DNA of 64,000 nt from NCBI GenBank assembly GCA_041402125.1, contig JAWKSY010000013.1:59366-123365 (forward strand), read 5' to 3'. A program made the position numbers and the translations under genes. Within the stretch, counting starts at the first letter, position 1, and the number at the start of each line of letters is the position of its first letter. Below the pieces are notes generated by a model. The model ran no database searches and was not told the origin of the DNA. It saw only the letters and a program-made list of their open reading frames with translations. This DNA comes from JAWKSY01 sp041402125 (lineage in GTDB: Bacteria > Planctomycetota > GCA-002687715 > DRQF01). Of this stretch, positions 41,938-52,767 are shown piece after piece.

Positions 41938-43650
41938 ATGCGGACCTCCGGAATCCTCGTCCTCGCCGCCCTCCTCGCCGCGCCCGGCTGCGGCGACGCG
42001 ACCGGACCCCGCCCGAGGTCGGAGGCCGCCGTCTCCCCCGGCGTGCTCCGCCTCACCGACGTCAGCGCGACCTGCGGCGTGGATTTCCGGCACGACGCCG
42101 GCATGTCGGGACGGCGCTGGGCCGTCGAGCAGCTCGGCGCCGGCGGCGCGCTCTTCGATGCGGACGGCGACGGGGATCTCGACCTCCTCTGCCTGAACGG
42201 CGGGCCGCTCCCGGGCTCGCCGGCGCCGAAGGCCAACGTGCTCTTCCTCAACGACGGACGGGGGCACTTCACGCGGGCCGCGGAGATCGGCGACCTCGCC
42301 GACCCCGAGGGCTACGCGGTGGGCTGCGCCGTCGCCGACGTCGACGCCGACGGCGATCTCGACGTCCTCGTCACGCGCTTCGGGGAGGACGCGCTCTTCC
42401 TCAACGAGGGCCCGGCGCGGTTCCGGCGAGCGACGGACTCCGGCATCGAGGGCGGCGGCTGGAGCGCGAGCGCCGCCTTCGGCGATCTCGACGGCGACGG
42501 CCGGCCGGACCTCTACGTGACGCGCTATCTCGACTGGACCCTCGAGACGCACGAGGCCTGCTACCGGCGCGAGCTCGAGATCTACTGCGGGCCGCAGCAG
42601 CGCGCCGGCCTCCCCGACCGCGTCTACCGGAATCTCGGCGGCGGGCGATTCCGGGACGTCTCCGCCGAGTGGTTCGCGTCTCCCTGCGACGGCAAGGGCC
42701 TCGCCGTCGCGATGGGCGACGCCGACGGGGACGGCGACCTCGACGTCTACGTCGCGAACGACCAGACGCCGAACTTCCTCTGGATCAACGACGGCCGCGG
42801 CCGCCTCGAGGACGTCGCCGTCATCGCCGGCGTCGCCGTCAGCCGGGACGGCGTCGCGGAGGCGGGAATGGGCGTCGTCTTCGAGGATCTCGACGGCGAC
42901 GGCGACGAGGATCTCGCGGTGACGAACTTCGAGGACCAGACGAACTCGCTCTACGCCAACGAGGGCGGGGGCTTCTTCCTCGAGGTGTCGTGGGAGGCCG
43001 GGCTCGGCTTCACGACGCGAGGCGATCTCGGCTGGGGCGTCGTCGCCCCCGATCTCGACCTCGACGGCCGCCGGGATCTCGTCTTCGCGAACGGCCACGT
43101 CTACGACAACGCGGGGGCCATCCGCGACGACTCCCGCTGGGAGCAGGAGAACCGGATCTTCCTCGGCCGCGAGGGGCTGCGCTTCGTCGAGCCCGATCCC
43201 CGCCCACTTCCCCTCGCGCTGCGGCGGGCGAGCCGAGGCCTCGTGACGGGCGACATCGACGACGACGGCGATCCGGACCTCGTCTTCTTCGATCTCGCGC
43301 GGGCGCCGCAGGTCATCCGAAACGACACCGTCGGCACGACGCTCCTCGTGAACGCGATCGACGCGCGCACCGGAACGCCGGTGATCGGCGCCGAGGTGCG
43401 CATCGGATCCGGCGGACGCGAATCGAGCGGGCGCGTCCAGGGCGCCCGGAGCTTCCTCGGCCACTCCGACCTCCGCGTGGCCTTCGGCCTCGCCGGGGCT
43501 CCCGTCGTGGACTGGATCGAGATCCGCTGGCCGGACGGCACGCGGCACCGCCGGGAGGCCGTCCCCGCGAACTCCCTCGTCACCGTCGATACGACCGGCG
43601 TCTTCACGCGGCGGCCGCTCTCCGGGCGACCGTCCGGCGCCGGCGGTTGA
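41938..43650 (+). CDS. CRTAC1/ASPIC-UnbV-type FG-GAP repeat lipoprotein
   Basis: 570 residues. Lipoprotein signal with lipobox LLAAPGC (Cys18). The body has at least six FG-GAP/VCBS calcium-binding repeats of the form DxDxDGDLDLL (GALFDADGDGDLDLLCLNGG; VADVDADGDLDVLVT; FGDLDGDGRPDLYVTR; MGDADGDGDLDVYVAND; FEDLDGDGDEDLAVTN; PDLDLDGRRDLVFANG; GDIDDDGDPDLVFF) forming a beta-propeller. A C-terminal ASPIC/UnbV domain follows (IGAEVRIGSGG, FGLAGAPVVDWIEIRWPDGTRHR). Such proteins are abundant in Planctomycetes and act outside the cell; ligand unknown. Confidence 0.88.
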   Translation: MRTSGILVLAALLAAPGCGDATGPRPRSEAAVSPGVLRLTDVSATCGVDFRHDAGMSGRRWAVEQLGAGGALFDADGDGDLDLLCLNGGPLPGSPAPKANVLFLNDGRGHFTRAAEIGDLADPEGYAVGCAVADVDADGDLDVLVTRFGEDALFLNEGPARFRRATDSGIEGGGWSASAAFGDLDGDGRPDLYVTRYLDWTLETHEACYRRELEIYCGPQQRAGLPDRVYRNLGGGRFRDVSAEWFASPCDGKGLAVAMGDADGDGDLDVYVANDQTPNFLWINDGRGRLEDVAVIAGVAVSRDGVAEAGMGVVFEDLDGDGDEDLAVTNFEDQTNSLYANEGGGFFLEVSWEAGLGFTTRGDLGWGVVAPDLDLDGRRDLVFANGHVYDNAGAIRDDSRWEQENRIFLGREGLRFVEPDPRPLPLALRRASRGLVTGDIDDDGDPDLVFFDLARAPQVIRNDTVGTTLLVNAIDARTGTPVIGAEVRIGSGGRESSGRVQGARSFLGHSDLRVAFGLAGAPVVDWIEIRWPDGTRHRREAVPANSLVTVDTTGVFTRRPLSGRPSGAGG

Positions 43651-43734
43651 AGTCGGCGGGCGGGGCGCCGATCATGCCCCGGGCGCGCGCGACCCTTCCG
43701 GTGCGACGCCGCCCCTGAACCGAACCGGAGCGAG

Positions 43735-44403
43735 ATGATGCGCGCAATCGCGGCGACGATCCTGATCACCCTCTGCCTCGTCGCCTGCGACGACGCGAAG
43801 CGGATCGCGGACGATTCGGGCGCCGGCGCCTCGGCCGCGGTCGGACACCGCGCCTTCGGCCAGCGCGGCTGCGCGGCCTGCCACGAGGTGCGCACGGATC
43901 GCACGCTCAACGGACCGAGCCTCGCCGGCGTCGGTCAGCGGCTCGACGCCGACGCTCTCGCGAAGTGGATCCGCGAACCCCGCGCCATGAAGCCGGACAC
44001 CAAGATGCCGGGCATCGCGCCCGAGGCGACCGACGGCGAGGTGCGGGCGATCGTGGCCTACCTCCAGTCCCTTCCCGCCGCCACCGACCCGATGGCGGCG
44101 ATGGTCGAGAAGGCCCGCGCCGAGGCCGAGATGTCCGCCGGCCCTCCCGACCCCGACCTCGCGGCGAAGGGAAAGCGCGTCTTCCAGCGCCTCTGCTTCA
44201 TGTGCCATCGCCTCGACGGGACGCCCTCGCCGATGGGCCCGAGCCTGGACGGCGTGGCGAATCGCCTTTCCGCCAGTGACTTGCGCGAATGGGTGCGCGA
44301 CCCGAAGGCGCGCAAGCCCGAGACGCACATGCCCGCCTGGACGGGAAGTGATGAAGATCTCGCGCGCGTGCTCGCCTTCCTCGCGACGCTGCGCACTCCC
44401 TGA
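43735..44403 (+). CDS. Dihaem c-type cytochrome lipoprotein
   Basis: 222 residues, N-terminal lipobox TLCLVAC. Two class I cytochrome c domains carry haem motifs CAACH (residues 46-50) and CFMCH (~160). Each has a downstream Met ligand: MKPDTKMPG and KPETHMPAW. An acidic/Ala-rich linker (MAAMVEKARAEAEM) joins them. Predicted to be a membrane-tethered electron carrier in the periplasm. It begins 84 bases after the CRTAC1 stop and is probably cotranscribed. Codon ATGATG at the start leaves one-codon uncertainty. Confidence 0.88.
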   Translation: MMRAIAATILITLCLVACDDAKRIADDSGAGASAAVGHRAFGQRGCAACHEVRTDRTLNGPSLAGVGQRLDADALAKWIREPRAMKPDTKMPGIAPEATDGEVRAIVAYLQSLPAATDPMAAMVEKARAEAEMSAGPPDPDLAAKGKRVFQRLCFMCHRLDGTPSPMGPSLDGVANRLSASDLREWVRDPKARKPETHMPAWTGSDEDLARVLAFLATLRTP

Positions 44404-44453
44404 AGGCCGGGCCGCCTCGCCGTCCGGTGCGGTTTCGTGAGAATCCGGAGGCC

Positions 44454-44490
44454 TTGACGGAATCGGGGGTCGGGAGACTACTCTCTGCGG
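44454..44490 (+). promoter_or_regulatory. Candidate promoter for a very short transcript
   Basis: TTGACG (44454-44459) is followed by a weak -10-like ACTACT or TACTCT (44477-44484) at 17-19 bases spacing. A good terminator hairpin begins only ~20 bases after the likely start site. No reading frame fits between, so the unit would be a ~55-base RNA, if it is real. The -10 match is poor. Confidence 0.3.
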
Positions 44491-44505
44491 CAGGTAATGT
44501 CTGGT

Positions 44506-44548
44506 GAAGCGCCGGGCGAGGTCCTCGGACCCGTCCGGCGCTTCTTTT
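44506..44548 (+). terminator. Rho-independent terminator
   Basis: GAAGCGCCGG (44506-44515) pairs with CCGGCGCTTC (44535-44544), followed by TTTT. It points along the plus strand, about 100 bases beyond the cytochrome stop, and ends 10 bases from the end of the opposing secreted-protein gene. Confidence 0.8.
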
Positions 44549-44557
44549 CGTCCGCGA

Positions 44558-46654
44558 TCAGGGGTTGATGGTCACGCCGCCCGGCACGCGGATCGTCGTG
44601 CCGTCGGCGAAGACGACGTCGATGTCCACCGCGATCGGCAGCGCGAGTCCCACCGGCAGGAAGCTCGCGGGATCGGGCACCGAGACCTGCACCTGCTCGT
44701 AGCTCCGGAATCCCGGCGCGGGCAGAAAGACGGGCACCGTGGGGCCGAGCAGGTTCTCCGGGCCCTGCCCCACCGCGGTGAGGTTGAGCGGCGTCGGGTT
44801 GAAGAACTGCCCGGTCGCATCGAGCACCACCGCGACCTGCGGCAGGCTCGCGAAGTCGAAGGCGTAGCGGAACCAGCCGACGAGCTCGAGGGACTGACCG
44901 GCGCCGCCGGCGGCGCTGATCTGATCGAAGCCGGAGCGGACGGCGCGGAAGTCGTCGGGTCGCGTGTCGCTGGCGATCGAGACGTGGCGATCCGGCAGCG
45001 GTCCCGTGCCGACGGGCGGGAAGACGTCGAGGATCCGGCCCGACCAGCCGCTGCCGTTGCTGTACTGCGGCAGGACGCCGCTCGCGGTCGGGAGGACCGA
45101 GGCCGCGAAGCTCGAGGCGAAGGACTGCTCGAGCAGGGGCGCGCCCGCGACGGGCGTGATGCGCGAGAGACCGAGATCGAGGTTCGGCGGCGTCACGGTG
45201 GTGAGGCCGCCCGGCGACACGCCGATCACGGAGTCGTTGGCGGAGACCGAAGCCGGGTCGAGAGCGACGAAGTCGAAGCGGATCGCGCCCGCGTCCGGTC
45301 GCGGCGCGACCGGATCGGTCAGACGGAGCACGCACTCGAAGAAGGCCGAGTCGCCGTCGTTGGCGTGACCGAAGGGGAGCGGGCCGCCCCCCCAGGCGAA
45401 GCGGATCTCGTCCCCGAACTCGTAGACGCGGATGCCGTCGAGCGGCGTCGGTCCCATGCTCGCGAAGGCCCAGTCGGCCCAGTTCACGTAGATCGCCGGA
45501 TCGCCGCCGAGCTGGTTCAGGACGTCGACGGTCGCGCCGCCGAGGGTCGGCATCTGGTTGCCGAAGGTCATGAGACCGTTCTCGAAGACGTTCACCTGCG
45601 TCGCCGCGGTGACGCCGTAGAAGTCGAAGGTCTGACCCGGCAGGAAGTCGACGAGCGAGAAGCCGTCGCTCGAGGTGAGGAACTGCCGCTCGCGGCCGAT
45701 GCGGTAGACCGGGTGCGCGGCCTGCGTGAATCGCAGGTGGGGCGCCGGCAGCGAGGGGTCGGGCAGGATCGCCTGGAATCCGTCGCCGGAGAAGCCGTCG
45801 GCCGACACCGGGATCGGGAAGGTCGGGAAGACGAAGTTGCCCGCGCCGTCGGTGTGGAAGAAGGCGTCGAGGCCGGGGTTCGAGCTGCCGCCGAAGATGC
45901 CGTCGGCGACGATGAAGGTGTTCAGCGGGAGGCCGCCCGGCACCGGGTTCGGGGTGCCGATGTCCCAGGTCTGCTGGTCGGTCGTCCCGAAGTAGAGCGC
46001 GAAGACGCCGTTCGGCGACTGCGTGATGCCGTCGGCGTAGCTGCCGCCCGCGAGCAGGATGGGCATGTTCGGCAGGCCGCTGATCGCGAGGTCGAGGCCG
46101 CCGCCGGTCAGGGGCGAGAGCAGCACCTCGACGCGCCGGAAGTGGTTCACCGAAGGGTCGACGCCGTTCAGGGTCAGGTTGGCGTTGGGATGGCCGACCT
46201 GGTCGCCGAGGTAGGGCGTGCCCACGTCGGACTGCTGATCGATGAAGTTCGGGTTGAAGGCGATGCCGGGCGCGCGCGGCGCGCTGGCGCCGCCGCCCGG
46301 CGGACCGATCGCGATGTCGGTGATCTCGAAGTCCGACTGGATCACGAAGGTCGACTCGAGCTCCGAACGTCCGTCCGCCTTCGTGAGGGCGTAGGCGATG
46401 AAGCCCGTGTAGCCGTGCGACTTGTAGTCGGCATTGATGCCCGCGATCATCAGCCCGGCCATGGCCGTCGCGGTGTAGTCGGTCGCCAGCGGTCCGAAGG
46501 GGATGGATCGCGTGAGCGAAGTGTTCGTGATGTCCAGCGTGAACGAGGTGCCGGCCGTCGACAGGCCGGACACGGTCACGCGACGCTGGAACTGCGCGCC
46601 GGCCGGAAGCGCGGCGAGGCACAGCGCCAGCAGGGTCAGGGCGATGCTTTTCAT
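44558..46654 (-). CDS. Large secreted protein, unrecognised family
   Basis: 698 residues with a strong signal peptide (KSIALTLLALCLAALPAGAQ). The mature part is rich in beta-strand, Gly, Asp and aromatic residues. It lacks Cys apart from one in FFECVLRL, and has no motif I can assign. It contains phrases typical of surface beta-sandwich proteins (VEVLLSPLTGGGLDLAISGLP; FDFYGVTAATQVNVFENGLMTFGNQMP; DEIRFAWGGGPLPFGHAND). The middle part (~350-480) resembles domains that describe a nidogen-like or PA14-like fold, only weakly. It ends ...VPGGVTINP with no anchor, so it is probably released or attached non-covalently. Confidence 0.65.
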   Translation of the reverse strand: MKSIALTLLALCLAALPAGAQFQRRVTVSGLSTAGTSFTLDITNTSLTRSIPFGPLATDYTATAMAGLMIAGINADYKSHGYTGFIAYALTKADGRSELESTFVIQSDFEITDIAIGPPGGGASAPRAPGIAFNPNFIDQQSDVGTPYLGDQVGHPNANLTLNGVDPSVNHFRRVEVLLSPLTGGGLDLAISGLPNMPILLAGGSYADGITQSPNGVFALYFGTTDQQTWDIGTPNPVPGGLPLNTFIVADGIFGGSSNPGLDAFFHTDGAGNFVFPTFPIPVSADGFSGDGFQAILPDPSLPAPHLRFTQAAHPVYRIGRERQFLTSSDGFSLVDFLPGQTFDFYGVTAATQVNVFENGLMTFGNQMPTLGGATVDVLNQLGGDPAIYVNWADWAFASMGPTPLDGIRVYEFGDEIRFAWGGGPLPFGHANDGDSAFFECVLRLTDPVAPRPDAGAIRFDFVALDPASVSANDSVIGVSPGGLTTVTPPNLDLGLSRITPVAGAPLLEQSFASSFAASVLPTASGVLPQYSNGSGWSGRILDVFPPVGTGPLPDRHVSIASDTRPDDFRAVRSGFDQISAAGGAGQSLELVGWFRYAFDFASLPQVAVVLDATGQFFNPTPLNLTAVGQGPENLLGPTVPVFLPAPGFRSYEQVQVSVPDPASFLPVGLALPIAVDIDVVFADGTTIRVPGGVTINP

Positions 46655-46966
46655 CAGGGCACGGCACTTTCTCGGTCGCCCGGAGGCGGACCGGCGAGCA
46701 AGAACCCGATCCGGGGGAGCGGATCGGGCGCGGGTTGACGTCGCGAGGGCATTCTAGCCCTGGGGTCCCGGGGATCGAAGCGCATTCGTTCCGGGGGCCC
46801 CCGCCCTGCATCCCCACCCCGCCGGCGTGGCGGGGCCGCCCGCCCTCCGACGGGGCGGAAGGGACTCGGGCGCCCGGCGTCGCGGCACTGCAACTCGTTG
46901 TCGCGCGAGGCCTTCGCTTCACAAGGGCCGCCATCCCGCGCAGAATGCGCCCGGAGGCGAGGTCCC
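46655..46966. other. 312-base divergent intergenic region
   Basis: No gene found. It separates the secreted-protein gene (minus) from the kinase gene (plus). A TAGAAT on the minus strand (46756-46761) is a possible -10 for the secreted protein. A TTGACG on the plus strand near 46739 has no convincing partner. The rest is G/C-rich. Confidence 0.5.
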
Positions 46967-49762
<2,796 letters not shown>

Positions 49763-49898
49763 TCGGTCCTCCGCATCGAAATCGTCTCCGATCGACGACG
49801 CCCCCTCGTGGTCGCGTCACCTGCAGGGCAGAGTGCCCCGCCGCGGACCGCGCGACGGTCCGGGCCGCCGCGCGAAACCGACACCGGGAACCACGACC

Positions 49899-50570
49899 AT
49901 GCACGACCTCCTGAAGGCCGTCCTCGCCGGCTCGCTCCTCCTCCTCGCCGCCTGCGGCTCCCCCGGGCCCGAGGTGCGATCCGTCGAGAGCGAGCGGGCC
50001 GAGCTGCGCGAGTTCGGCGCCCACTACGGCTACGACGTCGGATACATGGAGAAGCTGCTCGACCTGTCGCGCTCGTCCTACGACGCGTTCGCCGCCGCGA
50101 TGGCGATGTCGGCGCATCGCGAGCATCTCCCCGTCGAGGCTCACCACGTGGCGTGCATCTCGGCCCTGATGGCCGACGACTGCGGCCAGTGCACGCAGCT
50201 CGGCCTGCGGATGGCGCTCGAGGAGGGCGTGGAGCGCGAGACGCTGCGCCGGCTCATCGAATCGCCCCGCGATCTTCCGCCCGAACTCCTCCTCGTCCAC
50301 GAGTACGCGACGCAGGTCGTCCGGGGCGAGAACGTCGACGACGATCGGATCAACGCGCTTCGCGAGACCTACGGCGACGCGGCGCTCGGCGAGCTGGCCG
50401 TCAACGTCATCGGCTGCCGGATCTACCCGGCCCTGCGACGCTCCCTGGGCTCGGAGACCTCGTGCCCGCGCCCGACGCTGGGTGGCCGCTGGAAGCCCTG
50501 GCGGGCTTCAGCGTCACCAGTCGAGGATCAGTCCCGCCGACCGAACCAGGCCCAGCCCGTGATCGCGTAG
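49899..50570 (+). CDS. AhpD/CMD-like lipoprotein
   Basis: 223 residues. Lipobox LLLLAAC (Cys19). Residues ~45-190 look like a carboxymuconolactone-decarboxylase helical fold with CGQCTQLGLRMALEEG in the place of the AhpD active site (Cys-x-x-Cys, but no His two residues later). Start ATG 49899 begins the signal peptide; frame extends upstream without one. The last ~25 residues are Arg/Pro-rich and overlap a degraded gene on the other strand, so the true C-terminus may be different. A membrane-tethered extracytoplasmic version of AhpD is uncommon. Expected role: thiol-based peroxide or disulfide chemistry outside the membrane. Confidence 0.65.
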   Translation: MHDLLKAVLAGSLLLLAACGSPGPEVRSVESERAELREFGAHYGYDVGYMEKLLDLSRSSYDAFAAAMAMSAHREHLPVEAHHVACISALMADDCGQCTQLGLRMALEEGVERETLRRLIESPRDLPPELLLVHEYATQVVRGENVDDDRINALRETYGDAALGELAVNVIGCRIYPALRRSLGSETSCPRPTLGGRWKPWRASASPVEDQSRRPNQAQPVIA

Positions 50571-51269
50571 ATGAAGGCGCCGCGCGCGGCGCAGGTCGTC
50601 CTGCTCGCGGCGGAATCGCTCCCAGTCGGCCGGGCTGATCAACCCCTCGCCGACGAGGTGCTCGAGTTCCTTCCACCGCGCGTGGGCGAAGGACTCGGGA
50701 CCATGGTTGCACGACAAAGGGCGTCGCGTGCGCAACCTCCGCCGGTGAAGCGTCGATCGGACTCGATCTTCGCGCCGAGCCGGCGCCCATCCAGCGTCGG
50801 GCGGCACATCGGAGCTGCTGCCAGTCGCACCACGCATGCACGATGCGGCGGACGTGGTCACGTGGTCCGTCCGTCGAAGACCTGGGAATCCCAGTCCCAG
50901 TGGGCGACGACGAGCTGGCACGCCGGGCCGCAGGACGCGGTGGATCTCGTCGAGGAAGCGGGCCGGGTCGGTCGAACTCGAAGACGTTGTTGCTCCACAC
51001 GAGATCGAAGCTCGCGTCGGGAAGGCAGCGGCTTCTCCGGAGTCACCGGTCATGAATCGCGCGCGGTCGTCGGGCGTGTGTCGGCGGGCCTCGACCAGCC
51101 GGTCCTCGTGGCGATCGAGACCGGTGAGGAAGACCTCGGGTCCGAGGGTGTGGCGCAATTCCGCGACATCGAGGCCGCGGCCGCAGCCGAGGTCCAGGGC
51201 ATCGCGGATGCCCTCGGGCTCGACACCGGAGATGATCCAGCGGCGGTGCTGACGGGATTCGGGTTGCAC
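50514..51269 (-). pseudogene. SAM methyltransferase gene with about five frameshifts
   Basis: Frame 1 gives IRDALDLGCGRGLDVAELR ... RFMTGDSGEAAAF (motif I intact). Then the protein-like reading moves to another frame (WSNNVFEFDRP), back (DPARFLDEIHRVLRPG), to the third (QLVVAHWDWDSQVF), to the second (DHVRRIVHAWCDWQQLR) and back to the first (FAHARWKELEHLVGEGLISPADWERFRRE ... GLILDW). Joined, these give one ordinary class I methyltransferase of ~250 residues. By coordinate arithmetic there is one deletion-type and four insertion-type shifts. The gene is not functional as read. It overlaps the 3' end of the AhpD-like lipoprotein gene by 57 bases. Confidence 0.75.
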
Positions 51270-51410
51270 GGGGGTGCCCTCGCTCGTCCTGACGCGTGGG
51301 TCGAACGGTCTCGGCGGGGACGCCCATCGCCCGCCGGGCGCGACCGGACCGCCCCGGGGGCGGTCGGTCCGCGCTTCGTCCTTCCGACATCACTATCCCG
51401 ATCGCGAGCC

Positions 51411-51971
51411 CTACGGCAAGAGTTCGTCGAAGGAGAGTCCGGGCAGACCGTCGAGACTCGCGGCGTTCTTCTCGCGCTGATAGGCGCGCACGGCCTCCGG
51501 CCCCTTCGACTCCGCCCATCTCGGCAGGGTGTCCCGATCGTCGACGTACTCGTAGCGAGGGACGCCGTAGCCGCAGGAGTCGGCGATGCGGTCGACGCGG
51601 ACGCGGATGATCGCGCGCGCCCCGGCGAGATCGGGGAAGGCCCCGCGCAGGGAGGGCCAGGCGTCGTCCTCGGGCACCACGGCCTCCCCCCGCCCCTGCA
51701 GACGGACGATCCGGGGCGAGCCGGTGAAGGCGCAGAACATCAGGGTGATGCGGCCGTTCTCGCGCAGATGGGCGAGCGTCTCGATGCCGCTGCCGGTGAG
51801 ATCGAGGTAGGCGACCTCGCGCGGTCCGAGGACGCGGAAGGAGTCCAGCCCCTTGGGCGAGCAGTTGACGAGGCCGTCGGCCGCGAGCGGAGCCGTCGCC
51901 ACGAAGAAGAGGCGCTGCGCCTCGAGCCAGGCGCGCAGGTCCGGCGCGATCTCTCCGAAGGTCTTTCCCAT
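51411..51971 (-). CDS. Pyridoxamine-5'-phosphate-oxidase-family protein (second copy)
   Basis: 186 residues, PNPOx-like split barrel. It has RLFFVATAPLAADGLVNCSPKGLDSF, REVAYLDLTGSGIETLAHLRENGRITLMF, and GSPRIVRLQGRGEAV. The NCSPKG motif is the FMN/substrate loop of the pyridoxamine-oxidase-family group that is separate from PdxH. C-terminal IADSCGYGVPRYEYVDDRDTLPRWAESKG is a hallmark of that group. ATG 51971 with GGAG upstream. Only distantly like the PNPOx gene in the sigma-54 operon. Confidence 0.85.
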   Translation of the reverse strand: MGKTFGEIAPDLRAWLEAQRLFFVATAPLAADGLVNCSPKGLDSFRVLGPREVAYLDLTGSGIETLAHLRENGRITLMFCAFTGSPRIVRLQGRGEAVVPEDDAWPSLRGAFPDLAGARAIIRVRVDRIADSCGYGVPRYEYVDDRDTLPRWAESKGPEAVRAYQREKNAASLDGLPGLSFDELLP

Positions 51972-52076
51972 GCCGCCTCGCTCCTTCGCGCATCTTCCGT
52001 CCTCGAGACTCATAGGACCCGAGTCGGTCGGAGACACGGACGTTCCGCGCAAGAGAGAGAGCCGGAACCCGCGGGC

Positions 52077-52132
52077 TCAGAGTCCGTGAAGTCATCCCCG
52101 CGTCGGCCCGAGACCGTGCGAATCGGCGCCGG
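52077..52132 (+). repeat. Dispersed ~50-bp repeat, copy 1
   Basis: AGAGTCCGTGAAGTCATCCCCGC and a following GACCGTGC..TCGGCGCCGG match the other copies at 52196, 54897 and 60302. This copy has extra bases in the middle. It lies in the leader region of the PNPOx-like gene. Confidence 0.6.
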
Positions 52133-52195
52133 GCGAGGAAGGCCGACGAGGCGTATCAATGGAAAGATACGGCGAGGAGGCATGACGAAGTCCGG

Positions 52196-52244
52196 CGCCG
52201 ATGCAGCCGGTCGAAGCCAACGGGGATGTCTTCACGGACTCTCA
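52196..52244 (-). repeat. Dispersed ~50-bp repeat, copy 2
   Basis: On the minus strand: TGAGAGTCCGTGAAGACATC, CCCGTTGGCTTCGACCGGC, TGCATCGGCG. It overlaps the last codons of the VOC gene and is inverted relative to copy 1, ~60 bases away. Confidence 0.75.
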
Positions 52245-52681
52245 CCGCAGGTCGGTTCGGCGCCGTCCCACCAGGCGCCGGGCGAGTAAGTTCCGAAGCA
52301 CCACATGTGCCCCTCGAGATCCTCCACCAGGTAGCCGCGGGAACCGTAGTCCTCGTCCTTCGGCTCCTGCGTGATCCTCGCGCCGGCCGCGCGGGCGCGT
52401 TCGCAGTGGGCGTCGGGATCGTCGACCCGGACGCAGACGGCGTGGGCATGGTGCGGCAGCTCGCCGGGCGGCCCGCGGCGCGCCTCCGGCTTGGGCGAGC
52501 TGACCATGATGACGCCCGGGCCGAGGCTCAGCTCGGAGTGGCGCACGGTCCCGTCGGGACCGGGCACGACGAGGCGCGCCTCGAAGCCGAAGGCGCGACA
52601 GAGCCACGCGATCGCGGCCGGCGCATCCGCGTAGGTCAGGGTCGGGTAGATGTTGGAGGGCAGACGCTCGACATCGGACAT
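52232..52681 (-). CDS. VOC (glyoxalase/bleomycin-resistance fold) protein
   Basis: 149 residues with two beta-alpha-beta-beta-beta units: IYPTLTYADAPAAIAWLCRAFGFE..., ELSLGPGVIMVSS; then HAVCVRVDDPDAHCERARAAGARIT and YGSRGYLVEDLEGHMWCFGTY. It resembles the PhnB/YdfO-like subgroup that often accompanies DinB or GyrI-like proteins. Start ATG 52681; upstream in-frame extension is Arg-rich. Last codons overlap a dispersed repeat, so the natural C-terminus may have been replaced. Confidence 0.8.
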   Translation of the reverse strand: MSDVERLPSNIYPTLTYADAPAAIAWLCRAFGFEARLVVPGPDGTVRHSELSLGPGVIMVSSPKPEARRGPPGELPHHAHAVCVRVDDPDAHCERARAAGARITQEPKDEDYGSRGYLVEDLEGHMWCFGTYSPGAWWDGAEPTCGESP

Positions 52682-52767
52682 CGTCGTTCTCCTCGTCTCG
52701 TGGCGTCGGCCGCGATCGGACCGCGCGACCACTCGAATCCCCGTCTTCGCCCCGGACGGCGCTCCCG

